DNA from: Spartobacteria bacterium
GTDB lineage: Bacteria > Verrucomicrobiota > Verrucomicrobiia > Chthoniobacterales > UBA10450
Length of the DNA stretch: 64,000 bases
NCBI GenBank assembly: GCA_003169975.1
Contig: PNAA01000022.1
Coordinates: 1-64,000 of the forward strand
Direction of reading: 5' to 3'
In this document: one piece after another, positions 25,850 to 33,952 of the stretch
Layout of the letters: each line of letters opens with the position of its first letter
How positions within the stretch are numbered: the first letter of the stretch is position 1
Program-made: the position numbers and the translations under genes
The notes under the pieces: model-generated
The model's database searches: none
What the model was told of the DNA's origin: nothing
The model's input: only the letters and a program-made list of their open reading frames with translations

Positions 25850-26744
25850 TTAATGCCGCGGCGCGCGTACCGTGTCGGTCTCGATCGCCGCGCGGCGTTG
25901 CTCGACAATCCGGCTCGCGATCTCATCCACCATTTGCTCGAGGAGCAAACGGAGATGACTGCCGCGCCGGTAATCGGCTGGCGCGATATGCCGCACCCGG
26001 TCGGCATGGGTCGAAAGTTGGTAGCATTTTTTGAAGCCGACGCGCTCCGGATCGTCGGGGTTGTAAACCGCGATCGCGTGGCTGTCGTTCTTGCGCATGA
26101 CGGTGAAGCACGGCACGTCGGTCGGGCCGTCGCCGAGGTAGATCATGTTCGGAAAAGGGATCGGCCGGATATCCGCGGCCATATGATCGTTTACGTCCTG
26201 CGCCAGATCGAGCAGCCCCTTGTTGATCCGAAAAAGGAACTGCGTCAGGAACTGCGTCTTTTGCGTGTGACTGATGACGCGCTTCGGAAAAGTGATCCGG
26301 CCCTGCTCATCCTCGGCGAATTCGCAGCCAAAAATGGCGCGCACATAAGGCGCGAGCCGGCTCCCTTCGAGCAACACCTTCATGCCCGATGAGATGATGT
26401 AATGCTCGACGTTGATCCCCTGGCCGCGTTGTTCCTCCGTCAGGAGATGGTCGCGGAAATCGTCGAACATCTCCGGCAACCCCTTGTAGAAATTGAGTTT
26501 CGCGCCTAACGAGCGCAGCTCGTCGTTCGTCGGGCGATCCATCCCGAGGGTGTCGAGCAGCACCTGCATGTAGGCCAGCTCGCTGTCGTAGCCCTGGTCC
26601 CTGACGAACTCGGAACAGCGCTTCCAAAAAATTTTTCCCATCAATCCCAAAGGTCGGAAAAACGACCTCGTCCTGCATCTAGCTCGGGCTCAGGGTCTGG
26701 TCGTAATCGTAAACGATCGCGATCGTGTTCTGCGGTGTGGACAT
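25850..26744 (-). pseudogene. HAD-superfamily hydrolase, disrupted
   Basis: From an ATG at 26744 the sequence encodes TIAIVYDYDQTLSPS, the HAD nucleophile motif DxD, but then meets TAG (26681-26679) where Tyr is expected before MQDEVVFPTFGIDGKNF. A run of six T residues just after GKNF then causes a frameshift. Removing one T joins it to FWKRCSEFVRDQGYDSELAY and the rest of a 266-codon frame containing YIISSG, FPKRVISHT and the acidic motif IYLGDGPTDVPCF. Two independent lesions separate the nucleophile from the rest, so the gene is probably dead unless translation restarts at an internal ATG without a catalytic Asp. Confidence 0.8.
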
Positions 26745-26817
26745 CGGAAACCAGGACAGGATTTACAGGATGAACAGGATTTGGGGAAGGAGGGAAACGG
26801 GGATTCCCAAAATCCAG

Positions 26818-27444
26818 CTAAGACCCGTTAATCCTGTCGAAAAAATCCTCGAAGAGCGGCCCGTAAAGTGTCCCGCGTTCCGGATGATATTGCACCGCGA
26901 TCCCGAACGGCCGGTCGCGCAGACGAAACTGCTCGATCACGTCATCCGCCGCGCACCACGATTCCACCACGCACCCCTCCGCCAACCGATCGACCGCCTG
27001 GTGATGGCAGCTGTTCACCTTCGCAAAGCGATGCCTGGCCGTGGCGTCACTCCGCAGCGGTTGCACGTCGTGCGACTTCTGCGTGGGAAGATTGTGTCCG
27101 TCAATGTCGAGCCGCAGTGTGCCGCCGAGCGCGACATTGAGCAGTTGCATGCCTTTGCAGATGGCGAGGATCGGCAACCCGCGGTCGAGCGCGTTTTGGA
27201 CCGCGGCAAACTCCCATTTGTCGCGCGGCAGATCGCTCCTTTCCAGGACCGACGGATCGGGCACCTGCTGGCGCAGATATTCCGGCGCGATGTCGTTGCC
27301 CCCCGTGAGCAGGAGCGCATCCATCTCATCGAGCGCGACCGCGCGGCGCGCGGCATTCCAGACCTTGATCCCGGGACGCGTCGCGAGGATGGGATGGAAC
27401 CACTTCTCGTCGCGGCGGCGAATCCAGCTGGCAAGGTTAGGCAT
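26818..27444 (-). CDS. Class I glutamine amidotransferase / gamma-glutamyl hydrolase (peptidase C26, PuuD-like)
   Basis: A 208-aa protein with the class I GATase fold. Visible are ALLLTGGNDIAPEYL, the nucleophile elbow AICKGMQLLNVALGG (Cys; Lys replaces the usual Arg of GxCRG) and the His/Glu of QYHPERG. PuuD-like members hydrolyse gamma-glutamyl-GABA or related amides. The ATG at 27444 starts the recognisable N-terminus (MPNLASWI). The gene is divergent from a small basic ORF at 27584. No putrescine-pathway genes are adjacent, so the substrate is unknown. Confidence 0.85.
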   Translation of the reverse strand: MPNLASWIRRRDEKWFHPILATRPGIKVWNAARRAVALDEMDALLLTGGNDIAPEYLRQQVPDPSVLERSDLPRDKWEFAAVQNALDRGLPILAICKGMQLLNVALGGTLRLDIDGHNLPTQKSHDVQPLRSDATARHRFAKVNSCHHQAVDRLAEGCVVESWCAADDVIEQFRLRDRPFGIAVQYHPERGTLYGPLFEDFFDRINGS

Positions 27445-27583
27445 CGGCGAATTTGCGACCGCTGGCGCGCGGTGTAAAGGGGGCGCGCCTGGGGCGTGGT
27501 CTCCTTCCTTTCCGCCGGGCGAAGTTGTCATCGGGCCGCAAAACGTCGAAGGTCTTCGCAAGCTCCTAAGAAAGGAAATCCAT

Positions 27584-27751
27584 ATGGCTACCAAACATCC
27601 GAAAGCGAAACGCAGATCGCCCGCCCGCAAGGTGCGCGACCTGGCGGCGCGCAAAGATCCAAAGGGCGGGGCGCAGAAGAAAGAGGGCCCGGCCGATTCG
27701 ACGGGCATGGGCAACGGCCCGCTCGCCGCCACCAAACGAAGATTGGCGTAG
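27584..27751 (+). CDS. Small, highly basic protein with DPKGG motif
   Basis: A 55-aa protein starts at an ATG preceded by AAGGAAA 5-10 nt upstream, a good ribosome-binding site. It is Lys/Arg/Ala-rich (MATKHPKAKRRS) and holds KVRDLAARKDPKGGAQKK. The arrangement of a charged DL-x-x-(R/K)-K segment followed by a Gly-Gly pair resembles precursor-type small proteins with double-glycine leaders, but no processing enzyme or bacteriocin exporter is evident besides the ABC ATPase at 27881. It could equally be a nucleic-acid-binding protein. The function is unknown. Confidence 0.55.
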   Translation: MATKHPKAKRRSPARKVRDLAARKDPKGGAQKKEGPADSTGMGNGPLAATKRRLA

Positions 27752-27805
27752 CGGCCGCTCGCCGCGTCAGGGTGCCTGGAGGCGCCCTGCCATTCCCCGC
27801 CCCGA

Positions 27806-27856
27806 GCCGTTCGGCGAGGCGCCGATCGGAGCACGCGAGGGCGCGTGCGCTCCCCG
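27806..27856. repeat. R11 repeat (GGCGAGGCGCCG ... GGGCGCGTGCGCTCCCC)
   Basis: GCCGTTCGGCGAGGCGCCGA followed by GGAGCACGCGAGGGCGCGTG resembles the segment at 32492-32541 (CCTTCGGCGAGGGCGCCGCA then GGGGGCACGCGAGTCGCGCG). It lies in the leader of the ABC ATPase gene. Confidence 0.5.
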
Positions 27857-27880
27857 GGAGTTCCCGCTATCGTCCTGGCG

Positions 27881-28834
27881 ATGTCCGCTGCCGAAATTGC
27901 CGCGCCTGCGCTCACGACCAGCGACCTGACCCATCGTTATGGCGATCGCATCGCGCTCGATCGCGTCTCGCTCCGGATCGCTCCGCGCGAGATTTTCGGC
28001 CTGCTCGGGCCGAACGGCGGCGGCAAGACAACCCTCTTTCGCATCCTCTCCACGCTCGTTAGGCCGAGCGACGGCTCGGCCAGCATTCTCGGCCTTGATC
28101 TCCTGCGCGACACCGCCGCCTTGCGCAGCCGGATCGGCGTCGTCTTCCAGGCGCCGAGCCTCGACAAGAAACTGCGGGTGCGCGAAAACCTCGAGCATCA
28201 GGGACATCTCTACGGCCTTTCCGGGGCCGCGTTGCGCGAGCGCATCGATCATCTCCTGCTCGAATTCAACCTCCGCGATCGCGCGCGCGATCTGGTCGAG
28301 ACGCTCTCCGGCGGATTGCAGCGGCGGGTCGAGATTGCGAAAAGTTTGCTTCATCGGCCGGAGCTTTTGTTGCTCGACGAGCCCTCTACCGGACTCGATC
28401 CCGGGGCGCGGATCGATCTTTGGCAGACGCTCTACCGCCTGCGCGACCAGCAGGGCGTGACCGTCCTTCTCACCACCCACCTGATGGAGGAAGCGGAGCG
28501 CTGCGACCGGGTCGCGATCATCGATCACGGGAAAATCGTCGCCTTGAATACACCAGACGCGCTTCGAGCCGAGATCGGCGGCGACGTCATCAGCGCGCGG
28601 ACCAAGGACGCGACGTCGTTAGGCGAACGGATCGCCACCACCCTGGAAGTGGAAGTCACCGTCCTGAACGATGAAGTGCGGATCGAGCATTCGGATGGTC
28701 CCGCTTTCATCACGCGCCTGTTGGAGACGTTTCCCGGCGAGATCGATTCCGTTACTCTGGCCAAGCCGACGCTCGAAGATGTTTTTATCGCGAAAACCGG
28801 GCGGCGTCTGAGCGAACAAGACGGCGACACCTAG
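27881..28834 (+). CDS. ABC transporter ATP-binding protein (CcmA/daunorubicin-type)
   Basis: A 317-aa ATPase with Walker A GPNGGGKTT near residue 43, signature LSGGLQRRVEIAKSLL, Walker B LLLLDEPSTGLDPGARI and the H-loop TTHLMEEAERCD. The C-terminal extension (about 230-317, ending SVTLAKPTLEDVFIAKTGR) is typical of drug/polysaccharide exporters of the DrrA type. These work with a separate ABC-2 permease, but the next gene is a convergent DUF885 protein and no permease is present, so the partner must be elsewhere. It contains two CCTAACGA words. Confidence 0.88.
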   Translation: MSAAEIAAPALTTSDLTHRYGDRIALDRVSLRIAPREIFGLLGPNGGGKTTLFRILSTLVRPSDGSASILGLDLLRDTAALRSRIGVVFQAPSLDKKLRVRENLEHQGHLYGLSGAALRERIDHLLLEFNLRDRARDLVETLSGGLQRRVEIAKSLLHRPELLLLDEPSTGLDPGARIDLWQTLYRLRDQQGVTVLLTTHLMEEAERCDRVAIIDHGKIVALNTPDALRAEIGGDVISARTKDATSLGERIATTLEVEVTVLNDEVRIEHSDGPAFITRLLETFPGEIDSVTLAKPTLEDVFIAKTGRRLSEQDGDT

Positions 28835-28850
28835 AGCCGCAATCCCAGTC

Positions 28851-28872
28851 GGGGCACAAAGGCACCTCCCAC
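28851..28872. repeat. R4 partial repeat between convergent genes
   Basis: CGGGGCACAAAGGCACCTCC followed by CAC resembles one arm of the R4 element. It occupies the 40-bp gap between the ABC ATPase and the DUF885 gene. Confidence 0.45.
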
Positions 28873-28874
28873 CT

Positions 28875-30602
28875 TTACAACCCCATCATTTCGCGGATGT
28901 ATTTCACCGGCGGACTTCCGAAACTCAAGGCTTCGTCGTTGAATTTCTTCGCGTCGAAATCCTTCCCCGCTTTCACTTGCGCGCGCGCCCGCAGGTCGAG
29001 CCACTCGCTGACCCCGATGAAATAAGTCGATAACTGGGCCGAGGTAATCCGCGCCCGTTTCCATTTCGCAACCGCCTCGCCTTCCTGCTGGAACCCTTCC
29101 TTCTCCATCAGATCGATCGCTTCCTGCTCGGTCATTTTCCCGGCATGAATGCGCTGGTCGATGATCGCGTTCACGATCACGCGCAGCCGCATTTTCAGTT
29201 GCTCGATCTTCACTTCCGGTCCGCCGAAGCCGTTCTCCGCCATGGTCTGCTCCATGCAAACCGCCCAGCCCTCGATCATGCTCCCGCTCTGGAACATCGC
29301 GCGCACCAGGGTCGGCCCCTTGAACTGGTTCGAATGCATTAGCTGCAAGTAATGCCCGGGCATCGCCTCGTGGACCACGAGGTCGTGCACCATGTCGTTG
29401 TTGTACTCGCGAAAGAACGATTTCTTCCGCTCGTCCGGCCAGTCGTTAGGCGTGGGTTCGATCGCGAAAAAGGTTTTGCCGTTTTTCTCCAGCGGCCCCG
29501 GTGAATCGCAGTAGGCGATGCCCGCCCCGCGCTTGAACTCCGGCATCACGATGATGTCGAGCGGCTCATTCGGAACGGTGACGAAATTCTTTTCCCGCAC
29601 GAAGGCCGTTGCCTCGCCCAGCACCTTCTTCGCGTAGTCCACGATCGTGTCGTTGTCCGGATGCTCCTGCGCGAGCTTGTCGAGCACCGCGGCGGTCACT
29701 TTGTGTTTGTCCGCCAGGGCCGCGGGATCGGCGTCAGGGAAATATTTTTTGTAAAGCGGCAGCGCGGTCTCGTAGATCGCCGCCTGCGTCGCCGCGAGAT
29801 CGGCTTGGGCGCGCTTCATCACTTCTTCCATCGGCAGGTCGGAGGCGAGGGCGAAGTGCAGTTTCTTGCGATACTTCTCCTCGCCCAGCCGGAAGTCGCC
29901 GACGGAACGCGGCAGCAGATCGCCTTGCAGCCATTTCTTGTAGTCCTCCAGCGCGGCGGCGGTCTTCTCCTGCAGCGGCGCGATTTCTTTTTTTAATTCC
30001 GGCGCCTGATCGAGGAGCGGCGCGAGCCCCTCGCGGACTAACGAGATCGCGCCCTGCGTCTGCTCGATCGCGGTCTGGGTGTCGATCTCCGGCGGCCTCT
30101 GCAGGTTGGCCTTGGCCTGCACGATAACCGCCGGGAGCGCCACCATCCGCCGGCGCAGATTGGCGATCCGATCCGCGGCCGGCGCGAAATCGCGCGCCAC
30201 CAGCAGATAGAGGCTATTGGCCAGGCTCTCGTTGTAAACCAGCGGGTTCGATTCCCATTCCTTCAGCTCCTCGAGCTGGAAGAGTTCGTAATCGATCGCG
30301 TCCTGCAGAATCTGGGCGTCGACCTTGTTCGCCCCGGTCAGCTCCGCGCGATCGATCTTCTCGAGCCGGGTGCGGAAATCGTGCGCCGCCGCGCGCGCCT
30401 CGGCGAAGGCGTGCGGCGAATAATCCGTCAGGCGCGCATCGAATCGATGATCGCCCAGGTTCGTCGCCTCCTCGGGATTGTGCTGCAGATATTGCTCGAT
30501 GTAAGCGTTCGCCATGGTTTCAAACTGTTTGTCCGCGGGTGTCGCGGGCGCGGCGCCGGCGAGGTTCAATCCGACCAGGGAAAGAAGGGCGAAAAATTTC
30601 AT
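28875..30602 (-). CDS. DUF885 family (putative zinc metallopeptidase), secreted
   Basis: A 575-aa protein with a signal peptide (MKFFALLSLVGLNLAGAAPA) and a long helical body. A HExxxGH-type motif (VVHEAMPGHYLQLMHSN) followed by EGWAVCMEQTM provides two His and a Glu arranged as in gluzincin-like DUF885 proteins. The family is widespread and presumed to hydrolyse peptides in the periplasm. The ATG at 30602 is chosen because it starts the signal peptide; an upstream in-frame ATG (30647) would bury it. The length is typical. Confidence 0.85.
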   Translation of the reverse strand: MKFFALLSLVGLNLAGAAPATPADKQFETMANAYIEQYLQHNPEEATNLGDHRFDARLTDYSPHAFAEARAAAHDFRTRLEKIDRAELTGANKVDAQILQDAIDYELFQLEELKEWESNPLVYNESLANSLYLLVARDFAPAADRIANLRRRMVALPAVIVQAKANLQRPPEIDTQTAIEQTQGAISLVREGLAPLLDQAPELKKEIAPLQEKTAAALEDYKKWLQGDLLPRSVGDFRLGEEKYRKKLHFALASDLPMEEVMKRAQADLAATQAAIYETALPLYKKYFPDADPAALADKHKVTAAVLDKLAQEHPDNDTIVDYAKKVLGEATAFVREKNFVTVPNEPLDIIVMPEFKRGAGIAYCDSPGPLEKNGKTFFAIEPTPNDWPDERKKSFFREYNNDMVHDLVVHEAMPGHYLQLMHSNQFKGPTLVRAMFQSGSMIEGWAVCMEQTMAENGFGGPEVKIEQLKMRLRVIVNAIIDQRIHAGKMTEQEAIDLMEKEGFQQEGEAVAKWKRARITSAQLSTYFIGVSEWLDLRARAQVKAGKDFDAKKFNDEALSFGSPPVKYIREMMGL

Positions 30603-30668
30603 AAGCGAAACAGGTTGGCGCGAATGGCGCCCGGACGCGAGCCACAACTCTGACGAATGTGGGAGAAT

Positions 30669-30953
30669 GTGGGAGGGGCCTTTGCGCCCCGATTAGATAG
30701 CGGCTGTGCGAAGATCTGTAGACGCCTCCCTGTGGGAGGCGCGGGGGAACCGTCGGCGATGGAGAGACTTCGCTTTCGTGCTCCTGCTCGTGCTCGTAAT
30801 CGTAATCGGAAAAGAGATCGAGCAAGAGCACGATTACGAGCACGAGCAGGAGTGTAGCGGAGGCCTGCCTGCTCGCGAAAGCCTTCGGAGTGTCGGCCGC
30901 AAGATTACCGGCCAGCTTGCCGCGGCCCATCGGGGCGCACAGGCCCCTCCCAC
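30669..30953. repeat. Composite repeat block: R4 pair, R1 unit and R6 hairpin
   Basis: Left to right are an R4 arm (30669-30693), an R1-type hairpin (TGTAGACGCCTCCCTGTGGG, 30717-30736), an R6 hairpin made of CTCCTGCTCGTGCTCGTAAT and its inverse (30778-30853), and an inverted R4 arm (30928-30953). The outer R4 arms face each other around the whole block. This is the upstream region of the DUF885 gene and overlaps the 3' end of the next gene. Confidence 0.7.
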
Positions 30954-32293
30954 ATTTTCGCTTTAGCCATTGCGGCCTGCTTTTTGCCTAACCAAAGGCT
31001 GAGCACGCACCAGAGCGCGGCGAGCGGCGCGGCAACAAACGAGATGCCGGTCAGGCCGAGCCCGAGCCAGGTGAGAAGCGGATACGACCACGCCCCAATT
31101 TGGTCGCCGGCGCGATAAACAAACGTGTCGATGAAACTCTTCGCTTTGTATTTGTCCTCGCGCCGCAGGACGGTGAAAAGCACCTCGCGCGCAGGCCGGG
31201 TGACCGCGAAATTTCCGGCGCGCCGCAGCACTTGGAAAACCGCGAGGAGCGCGAGTACCGGCACGAAGCCCATCCCGAGGAAGCCGAACATGCTCAGTAC
31301 CGGGAGGAAGGCGAGGGTGAAGCCGACGCCAAACCATTTCAGCAGCCGGCCGGTGAGAAGCAATTGTACGATGATGGTGAGGGTATTCACCGCCAGATCG
31401 AGCTGGGCGAAAAACGCCGTCCGTGTGGCGTGATCGTGGAAGTGATGACCGGTGATGTCGGCCTGTTGAAAATAAACGAGCGTGGAAGTGATCGCGTGCA
31501 GGAGCATGAAGGCGCAGATTGCGAGCAAATAAGGCGAACTGAAAACGTGCGAGATACCGGAGATAATCCCGCCGCCGATCGGCTTCTCGGCGCCCGCTTC
31601 CTCCGCCCTAACGACTTCCTCGTGCTCCTGCCCGGTCTCTTTCTCGTTCCGATCACGATCATGATCACGAAGGTCGGGCGAAGCGAACTCCGCCGGGAAG
31701 AATTTCACGCACCAAGGCGCAACTTCGAGGAGCGCGGCGGTCACGAGGATCAGATTGGCCGCACCGAGCTGGTGCACGAGCGACGCGGTCACGATCGGCC
31801 CGGCGATCGCGCCTAACGACCCGCCGACGGCGATGAAGGCGAAGAGGCGTTTCGCCTGTTCGCTGTTGAAGAGGTCGGTCATGAAGGCCCAGAAAAGCGT
31901 CACGACAAAGAGATTGAAGACGCTCACCCAGACGTAAAACGCGCGCCCGACCCAGACGTTCTGCGCGGGCGTCATGGTGCGCATGAGCACATAAAAGATG
32001 ATCAAGTTCGCGCTGAAAAAGCGGTAGGCGATCGGGAGAAATTTCCGGCGCGACATCCGCGCGACGATCGCGGAGAAGGCGGTATTGGCGAGGAGCATGG
32101 CGACGAGCGTGCCGCTGAACATCCAGGACAAACTCTCGAGGCTGCCAGCCGCCGCGATATCGTCGCGGATCGGGCGGATGACGTAATAACTGCCGAGGAT
32201 GACGAAGTTAAAGAGGCAGGCGACGAGGAGCGCGCGTACCTCGTTAGGGCGGACATCGACCGCCTTGCGCAGAAGGGTGTATGAGCGGTTCAT
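30905..32293 (-). CDS. Nucleotide-exchanger-like MFS transporter (NTP/NDP antiporter-related)
   Basis: A 462-aa protein with about 12 transmembrane helices. The N-terminus (ACLFNFVILGSYYVIRPIRDD) and EVLFTVLRREDKYKAKSFIDTFVYRAGDQ are typical of the ATP/ADP-translocase-like MFS group common in free-living bacteria. The substrate is not known in such members. A charged loop (RDHDRDRNEKETGQEHEE) separates the halves. The last ~17 residues after AKAK (MWEGPVRPDGPRQ...) are encoded by the R4 repeat, so the native stop may have been lost. The ATG at 32293 gives the family start. Confidence 0.8.
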   Translation of the reverse strand: MNRSYTLLRKAVDVRPNEVRALLVACLFNFVILGSYYVIRPIRDDIAAAGSLESLSWMFSGTLVAMLLANTAFSAIVARMSRRKFLPIAYRFFSANLIIFYVLMRTMTPAQNVWVGRAFYVWVSVFNLFVVTLFWAFMTDLFNSEQAKRLFAFIAVGGSLGAIAGPIVTASLVHQLGAANLILVTAALLEVAPWCVKFFPAEFASPDLRDHDRDRNEKETGQEHEEVVRAEEAGAEKPIGGGIISGISHVFSSPYLLAICAFMLLHAITSTLVYFQQADITGHHFHDHATRTAFFAQLDLAVNTLTIIVQLLLTGRLLKWFGVGFTLAFLPVLSMFGFLGMGFVPVLALLAVFQVLRRAGNFAVTRPAREVLFTVLRREDKYKAKSFIDTFVYRAGDQIGAWSYPLLTWLGLGLTGISFVAAPLAALWCVLSLWLGKKQAAMAKAKMWEGPVRPDGPRQAGR

Positions 32294-32334
32294 CGGGACA
32301 GAGTTTCGGCCAGAGATTGGCACAGATTTATTCG

Positions 32335-32382
32335 GAGGGACATGCTTCTGCATGTCCTGGACGTGCGGAAGCACGTCCCTCC
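32335..32382. repeat. R9 inverted repeat (GGAGGGACATGC ... GCACGTCCCTCC)
   Basis: Nested palindromes GGACATGCTTCTGCATGTCC and GGACGTGCGGAAGCACGTCC lie side by side, bounded by GGAGGG / CCCTCC. It sits upstream of the transporter gene, downstream of the epimerase gene. Confidence 0.65.
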
Positions 32383-32484
32383 GGAGAGCACGTGCGCCTC
32401 GCACGCTGTTTTTGGCGCCCCGCCGAAAACTCGGGCAATCGGCGCGGTTGTCATGTTAAACGACCGAGGGCTCTGCGTGTTTCG

Positions 32485-33702
32485 CTACGGGCCCTTCGGC
32501 GAGGGCGCCGCAGGGGGCACGCGAGTCGCGCGCGCTCCCCATGCTTTGAGCACCTTCGCTTCGCGCTCGGGCGTCAGCCCGGCTTTCAACTTTTCCTGGC
32601 GCTCCTTCGGCTGCGCCTTGAACCACGCCGGCGTGTCGCGCGCCGTCTCGGCAAGCGGCCGGAAGGTCAGCCCCTTATCCAGCGCGCGCCGGATGCTGAT
32701 CGCCCCCAGCCCGCCGTCTTCGCCCGTCGGCGGCACCCACACCGGCATGTCCGACCACGGCGACACCTTTTGCGCTTCGAGAAATTTCGCCGGCACCCAG
32801 GTGAAGGTCGCCTTCGACCCGAGCGCCGTTTTGATTCCGTCCACCATCCCGCCGATCGTTAGGGGCGCGGCCGGCCCAGTCGCATTGTAAACGCCGGTCG
32901 CGCCTTGCTCGGCCATCCGGATCGTCCATTCCGCCAGGTCCCGCGCATCGATGAACTGCACCGGATCACTCGGCTCGCCCGGCGCGAGCACCTCGCCGCC
33001 GCGATCGATCCGCACCGGCCAATACGTGAACCGGTCCGACTCGTCACCCGGCCCCACGATCAATCCCGGCCGGATGATGAGCGCTTTGCCGGGGAACCAT
33101 TTTTCCACTTCCTTTTCCGAGAGCGCCTTGAGCGGGCCGTAGAGCGCAAACTTCGAGGCGATCAACGTGTCGCGCGTCTCCTTCATCGCATCGGCGCCGG
33201 TGTATTTCGCGACCGGCGCGGTCTCGTCCATCCCCGGCTTCGAATCGTCGGCGTAGACCGAGATGGTCGAGATAAAGATGTAGCGCTCGACGTTCCCCTT
33301 CAGGATCGCGGCCGCATCGTGCACCCATTTCGGGAACGTCGTCGGGATATCGATCACCACGTCCCACTTGCGGCCCTTGAGCGCGTCGAGCTGGCCGGTG
33401 TCGCGATCGCCGATCAACTGCTCGACCCCGTCCGGCCACTCGCCCGGATGCGTCTTGCCGCGATTGAACACCGTGACCTTATGTCCGCGCGCGACCGCAT
33501 ACTTCACCTGATACGGCCCGGTAAAACCCGTCCCGCCAAGGATCAGAATCTTGAGTGGCTTGGGCGCCTTACCCACGTCCACACTGTAGCCGGGGTCGCT
33601 GACCCCGCTCGAACTCGCCGAAGGCGACGCGCCAGGCTTGGCAGCCGCCGCGCCGGCGACGACGCTGGAGACGATGACGGAGAGGAGAAAGAAGGTTTTC
33701 AT
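32485..33702 (-). CDS. Secreted NAD-dependent epimerase/dehydratase family protein
   Basis: A 405-aa protein with a signal peptide (MKTFFLLSVIVSSVVAGAAAA) followed by an extended SDR domain: nucleotide-binding GGTGFTGPYQVKYAVARG near residues 55-72, DVVIDIPTTFPKW, and FISTISVYADDSKPG with the substrate Ser/Tyr region. The export signal is unusual for an NAD-dependent SDR, though secreted members of this lineage exist. The last ~15 residues (ATRVPPAAPSPKGP) come from an R11-type repeat. The ATG at 33702 starts the signal peptide. Confidence 0.8.
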   Translation of the reverse strand: MKTFFLLSVIVSSVVAGAAAAKPGASPSASSSGVSDPGYSVDVGKAPKPLKILILGGTGFTGPYQVKYAVARGHKVTVFNRGKTHPGEWPDGVEQLIGDRDTGQLDALKGRKWDVVIDIPTTFPKWVHDAAAILKGNVERYIFISTISVYADDSKPGMDETAPVAKYTGADAMKETRDTLIASKFALYGPLKALSEKEVEKWFPGKALIIRPGLIVGPGDESDRFTYWPVRIDRGGEVLAPGEPSDPVQFIDARDLAEWTIRMAEQGATGVYNATGPAAPLTIGGMVDGIKTALGSKATFTWVPAKFLEAQKVSPWSDMPVWVPPTGEDGGLGAISIRRALDKGLTFRPLAETARDTPAWFKAQPKERQEKLKAGLTPEREAKVLKAWGARATRVPPAAPSPKGP

Positions 33703-33810
33703 TGAGAGATTGAGCGAGTGAGTGGTTGAGCGAATGACATGGGATCGAACGTTCAACCCCGAAAAACTCTCGGGGCAGGCTGTCCAATTTGGGAGAAGTA
33801 ATTGCTCTGC

Positions 33811-33930
33811 AAGGAGCGCCTCGACGGGTTGATGGAACAATTCAAAGAGACCCAGCCCGATTTCTACAACGCCTACCACGCCGCGCGCGACATCATCGAC
33901 ACCGGCCACCGCAAAAGACCCCGCCGGTGA
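33811..33930 (+). pseudogene. 3' remnant of an unknown gene
   Basis: A frame reading KERLDGLMEQFKETQPDFYN then AYHAARDIIDTGHRKRPRR and TGA has clear coding character (amphipathic helix, conserved-looking TQPDFYNAYHAAR) but no adequate upstream extension; the 5' side is repeat-like DNA. It looks like the C-terminal end of a deleted gene. An ATG exists at 33832, but a 32-residue product is unlikely to be functional. The family is not recognised. Confidence 0.4.
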
Positions 33931-33952
33931 AGCCGTGAGTCGAGCAAGACGT

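Noticed and set aside
27884-28528. Large frame on the minus strand opposite the ABC ATPase
   Set aside because: Shadow of the ATPase gene; Walker A, signature and Walker B are on the plus strand.
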